From DASSUW01 sp963774155 (GTDB lineage Bacteria > Actinomycetota > Thermoleophilia > Solirubrobacterales > Solirubrobacteraceae), in assembly GCA_963774155.1 (NCBI GenBank), contig CAVZDW010000008.1, positions 744,001-808,000 on the forward strand: a stretch of 64,000 nt of DNA. The letters are read 5' to 3'. This document shows, piece after piece, positions 63,147-64,000 of this stretch. The translations under genes and the position numbers were made by a program. The notes beneath the pieces were generated by a model that saw nothing but the letters and a program-made list of their open reading frames with translations, did not search any database and had not been told where the DNA came from. Position 1 is the first letter of the stretch. Every line of letters begins with the position of its first letter.

Positions 63147-64000
63147 AGCGGCCGCCCGGGCCGTTCCGGCCCGAGTTCTGGCGGTCCCCGCTGCGCGGGC
63201 CTCGCCTGACCGCGGTGCTCGGCTCCGTGCTGCTCGTCCTGATGGCGATCGTCGTCGTCACCGGCTTCCTCTCGCACACGGCCTACGAGCCGGGGCTGGC
63301 CGGCAACGCGATCGTCCCGGTCGACCTGCCGATCGGGTTCAGCTGGCCCACGGGACCGTCGTGGCTCTACGCGGTGACGCAGGGGCTGCACGTGAACGTC
63401 GGCCTGGTGACGGTCCCGTTCCTGCTGGCCAAGCTGTGGTCGGTCATGCCGCGGCTGTTCGCCTGGCCCCCGGTGACCTCTCCCGCGCAGGCGATCGAGC
63501 GGCTGTCGATCGCCCTGCTCGTCTCGAGCGCGGTCTTCCAGTTCGCCACCGGGATCATGAACGCGCAGTACTGGTACGCGTTCGGCTTCAACTTCGTCAT
63601 CGCGCACTACTACGGGGCGGTCGTCTTCACGGCAGCGCTGGCCATCCACGTGCTCGTGAAGCTGCCCACGGTCGTTCGCGCCTACCGGAAGCCCGCCGTG
63701 TACGAGTACAGCGACCTCGTCGCGGTGGCGCCGGACCCGCCGACGCTCAGCCGCCGCGGGTTCTTCGGGTTCGTCGGCGGGGCGTCGGCCCTGCTGCTGG
63801 TGGCCAACGTCGGCGAGACGATCGGCGGGCCGCTGCGCTCCGTCGCCTTCCTCGCGCCGCGCCGCGAGTCGTTCCCGGTCAACAAGACGGCCGCCACCGC
63901 CAAGGTCACCCGGGACATGGTCGGCGACGCGTACCGGCTCACGCTGTCGGTGGGCGCCGGAGAGCTGCCGTTCACGCGTGACGAGCTGCTCGCCCTCCCG
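63143..64000 (+). CDS. Membrane molybdopterin-dependent oxidoreductase (truncated by window end)
   Basis: 286 codons visible, open at the window edge. Four to five TM helices span residues 20-190 (VLGSVLLVLMAIVVVTGFLS, GLHVNVGLVTVPFLLAKLWS, FVIAHYYGAVVFTAALAIHV) with histidines suited to haem b, as in cytochrome b561-like domains. An internal twin-arginine-like SRRGFFGFVGGASALLL at ~213 and the start of a periplasmic domain (SVGAGELPFTRDELLALP) follow. The latter matches sulfite-oxidase-type molybdopterin proteins. Substrate and C-terminus are unseen. Confidence 0.8.
   Translation, partial: MKRPPGPFRPEFWRSPLRGPRLTAVLGSVLLVLMAIVVVTGFLSHTAYEPGLAGNAIVPVDLPIGFSWPTGPSWLYAVTQGLHVNVGLVTVPFLLAKLWSVMPRLFAWPPVTSPAQAIERLSIALLVSSAVFQFATGIMNAQYWYAFGFNFVIAHYYGAVVFTAALAIHVLVKLPTVVRAYRKPAVYEYSDLVAVAPDPPTLSRRGFFGFVGGASALLLVANVGETIGGPLRSVAFLAPRRESFPVNKTAATAKVTRDMVGDAYRLTLSVGAGELPFTRDELLALP

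Noticed and set aside
1..64000. CRISPR array, rRNA operon, insertion sequence or complete prophage
   Set aside because: No regularly spaced direct repeats, no rRNA-like stretches, no transposase or integrase motifs and no structural phage genes were seen. The holin/endolysin pair stands alone.

Overview
The window is very GC-rich, densely coded chromosomal DNA, with many GTG starts and 4-bp start/stop overlaps. The gene content is actinobacterial: WS/DGAT acyltransferase, MMPL transporter, DUF3052, LppP/LprE-type protein, MprA/B-like two-component system, LAL-type LuxR regulator and a vitamin-K-epoxide-reductase/DsbA-like pair. The best guess is a Thermoleophilia (Solirubrobacterales-type) actinobacterium. 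This is inferred from gene content alone; there is no rRNA to test it. I see no rRNA, intact tRNA, CRISPR array, transposase or integrase, so this looks like a core chromosomal segment with a few accessory islands.

Layout. 1-20 kb: lipid acyltransferase, RlpA-like protein, DNA polymerase IV, type II NADH dehydrogenase, a large LAL regulator, an MMPL transporter, a thioredoxin-TPR protein, assorted hydrolases, a beta-propeller gene carrying two compensating frameshifts, an M48 protease, an FAD oxidoreductase and a Tat-exported amidase. 20-30 kb: a metal-homeostasis island with zur divergent from znuA-permease-ATPase-permease, then an EfeO-like lipoprotein plus an FTR1 iron permease, a VKOR/DsbA-like oxidative-folding pair, and a leaderless mntH. 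Candidate Zur and DtxR-type operators sit directly on the promoters. 30-40 kb: LppP-like protein, SRAP protein, cation/proton antiporter, then an operon of two paralogous NarL-type kinases flanking a receiver-only protein and a stand-alone LuxR HTH that look like one split response regulator, followed by a J-domain protein and an orphan chemoreceptor. 40-43 kb: a holin-like plus two-headed endolysin-like cassette without other phage genes. 43-52 kb: lipoproteins, MOSC, SIMPL and CapA proteins, then an MprA/B-like two-component system coupled to a LolA-fold protein and an ABC exporter. 52-64 kb: solo GroES, APH-type kinase, orphan anti-sigma-type ATPase, metallo-beta-lactamase-fold hydrolase, NudC, a coupled operon of SBP56-type protein, multi-pass membrane protein, sucrase/ferredoxin-like protein and alcohol dehydrogenase, then a sugar-related cluster ending in a truncated membrane molybdopterin oxidoreductase.

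How parts connect. The most notable signal is an 11-bp-phased direct repeat (TCTCAAGG-N3-TCTCAAGG type). It occurs just upstream of the MprA-like regulator (46659-46677), upstream of the LolA-fold/ABC operon (48673-48691) and upstream of the holin/endolysin cassette (39966-39984). This suggests one envelope-stress-like circuit that also controls a phage-type lysis module. A second recurrent pattern is a TANNNT hexamer 6-9 nt before the start codon of at least 13 genes, implying widespread leaderless mRNAs.
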